Below, piece after piece: positions 4,204 to 5,107 of a stretch of DNA of 5,107 nt (position 1 is the stretch's first letter; each line of letters opens with the position of its first letter). Origin of the DNA: an uncultured Lachnospiraceae bacterium. GTDB lineage: Bacteria; Bacillota_A; Clostridia; Lachnospirales; Lachnospiraceae. The stretch spans positions 1 through 5,107 of the forward strand of contig CAJUMT010000222.1 of the NCBI GenBank assembly GCA_910587495.1. Direction: 5' to 3'. The position numbers and the translations under genes are program-made. Below the pieces are notes generated by a model. The model did not search any database and was not told the DNA's origin. It worked only from the letters and a program-made list of their open reading frames with translations.

Positions 4204-5107
4204 ATGTATAGATTAATTAAAAGAGACGGCAGCGCAAAGAGGGGAGAATTTCACACAGTACACGGTGTGATTCAGACGCCGGTGTTTATGAATGTAGGAA
4301 CGGCGGCAGCTATTAAAGGGGCTGTGTCAACGGAAGATCTGGAAAATATCGGGACACAGGTGCAACTGTCCAATACCTATCATCTTCATGTGCGGCCGGG
4401 AGATCAGATCGTAAAAAAGATGGGAGGGCTGCACAGGTTCATGTCCTGGGAGAGGCCCATCCTGACAGATTCCGGAGGGTTTCAAGTGTTTTCTCTGGCG
4501 GGACTTCGGAAGATCAAAGAAGAAGGGGTATATTTTAATTCCCATATAGACGGAAGAAAAATTTTCATGGGGCCTGAAGAAAGTATGCAGATTCAGTCGA
4601 ATCTGGCTTCCACCATCGCCATGGCTTTTGACGAGTGTCCGCCCAGCACAGCAGAACGGGAATATGTGAAAAATTCAGTAGAGCGGACGACTCGCTGGCT
4701 GGTTCGCTGTAAAGAAGAGATGGATCGCCTGAATCATTTGCCTGATACTATTAATCAGGAGCAGCTTTTGTTTGGCATTAATCAGGGAGCCGTTTATGAA
4801 GATATTCGGATCGAACATGCCAGGCGGATTGCAGAGCTTGATCTGGCAGGATATGCGATCGGAGGGCTGGCAGTAGGGGAGAGCCATGAGGAAATGTACC
4901 GCATGATAGAAGCGGTTGTTCCTTATTTGCCTGTAGAAAAGCCTACTTATTTGATGGGCGTGGGTACGCCTGCCAATATTTTGGAAGCGGTGGACCGGGG
5001 CGTGGATTTTTTCGATTGCGTTTATCCCAGTCGAAACGGTCGTCACGGTCATGTATATACCAATACAGGGAAACTGAATTTGTTTAACGCCAAATATGAG
5101 TTAGACC
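4204..5107 (+). CDS. tgt: Queuine tRNA-ribosyltransferase (tRNA-guanine transglycosylase), 3'-truncated by window edge
   Basis: Tgt exchanges guanine-34 of GUN anticodon tRNAs (Asp, Asn, His, Tyr) for the queuosine precursor preQ1 in bacteria. The 301 residues present follow the family throughout: TPVFMNVGT near the start, LSNTYHLHVRPG, LTDSGGFQVFSL with the active-site Asp at 89, AFDEC (D143), GGLAVGE (about 220-226) and GVDFFDCVYPSRNGRHG, in which D271 corresponds to the catalytic nucleophile. The zinc ligands (three Cys and one His) lie in the missing C-terminal part; full length is about 370-380 aa. The ATG at 4204 follows GGAGGGAG (4189-4196) by seven bases. It has its own promoter, so the adjacent element does not appear to disrupt it. 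It is the chromosomal flank of the element. Confidence 0.97.
   Translation, partial: MYRLIKRDGSAKRGEFHTVHGVIQTPVFMNVGTAAAIKGAVSTEDLENIGTQVQLSNTYHLHVRPGDQIVKKMGGLHRFMSWERPILTDSGGFQVFSLAGLRKIKEEGVYFNSHIDGRKIFMGPEESMQIQSNLASTIAMAFDECPPSTAEREYVKNSVERTTRWLVRCKEEMDRLNHLPDTINQEQLLFGINQGAVYEDIRIEHARRIAELDLAGYAIGGLAVGESHEEMYRMIEAVVPYLPVEKPTYLMGVGTPANILEAVDRGVDFFDCVYPSRNGRHGHVYTNTGKLNLFNAKYELD

Noticed and set aside
4675..5052. 125-aa minus-strand open frame
   Set aside because: It lies entirely within tgt, whose plus-strand translation matches the family closely. The reverse frame is a coding shadow.

Overview
The window is the integrase-proximal end of an integrated mobile element next to a core chromosomal gene in a Clostridia-type Firmicute, most likely Lachnospiraceae. 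The indications are strong AGGAG-type ribosome binding sites, the style of the small mobile-element genes, a Tn916-family integrase and a Clostridia-like Tgt sequence. The species cannot be named from this window.

Positions 75-2663 hold eight small same-strand genes with very short gaps or overlaps, probably one transcript: a winged-HTH protein that may be an excisionase or regulator; an acidic protein of unknown function; a Lar-like zinc-ribbon protein with an extra helical C-terminal half; a phage-type replication initiator with a winged-helix N-terminus; a one-TM protein; a 56-aa basic protein; a 96-aa helical protein; and a 60-aa protein. No structural, packaging or conjugation gene is visible, so ICE, IME and prophage cannot be told apart.

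Positions 2664-2778 separate these genes from the integrase. This gap holds a compact tRNA-like fold: a 7-bp acceptor-type stem stacked directly on a canonical 5-bp/7-nt T-arm, with only 19 nt where the D and anticodon arms should be. Positions 2779-3999 encode a 406-aa tyrosine recombinase of the Tn916 type with all catalytic residues. Repeated AGGTACA motifs around its stop codon look like integrase arm-binding sites, followed by a 16-bp perfect palindrome. The element probably ends between about 4060 and 4117. A consensus sigma-A promoter (4118-4146) then drives tgt (from 4204), a queuosine tRNA-modification gene that runs off the window.

The most interesting structure lies inside the replication gene. 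From 1334 to about 1450 the DNA is built from 11-bp repeats (consensus CAGGCAACCGG) that are out of step with the codon triplet. They are followed by a C-free, purine-rich, AT-rich stretch and then by a 33-nt perfectly alternating purine-pyrimidine tract. This iteron plus AT-rich layout within an initiator gene resembles a phage-lambda-type intragenic replication origin. A working model is that the initiator binds iterons in its own gene, the integrase and a recombination directionality factor move the element, and the Lar-like protein may modulate host restriction.
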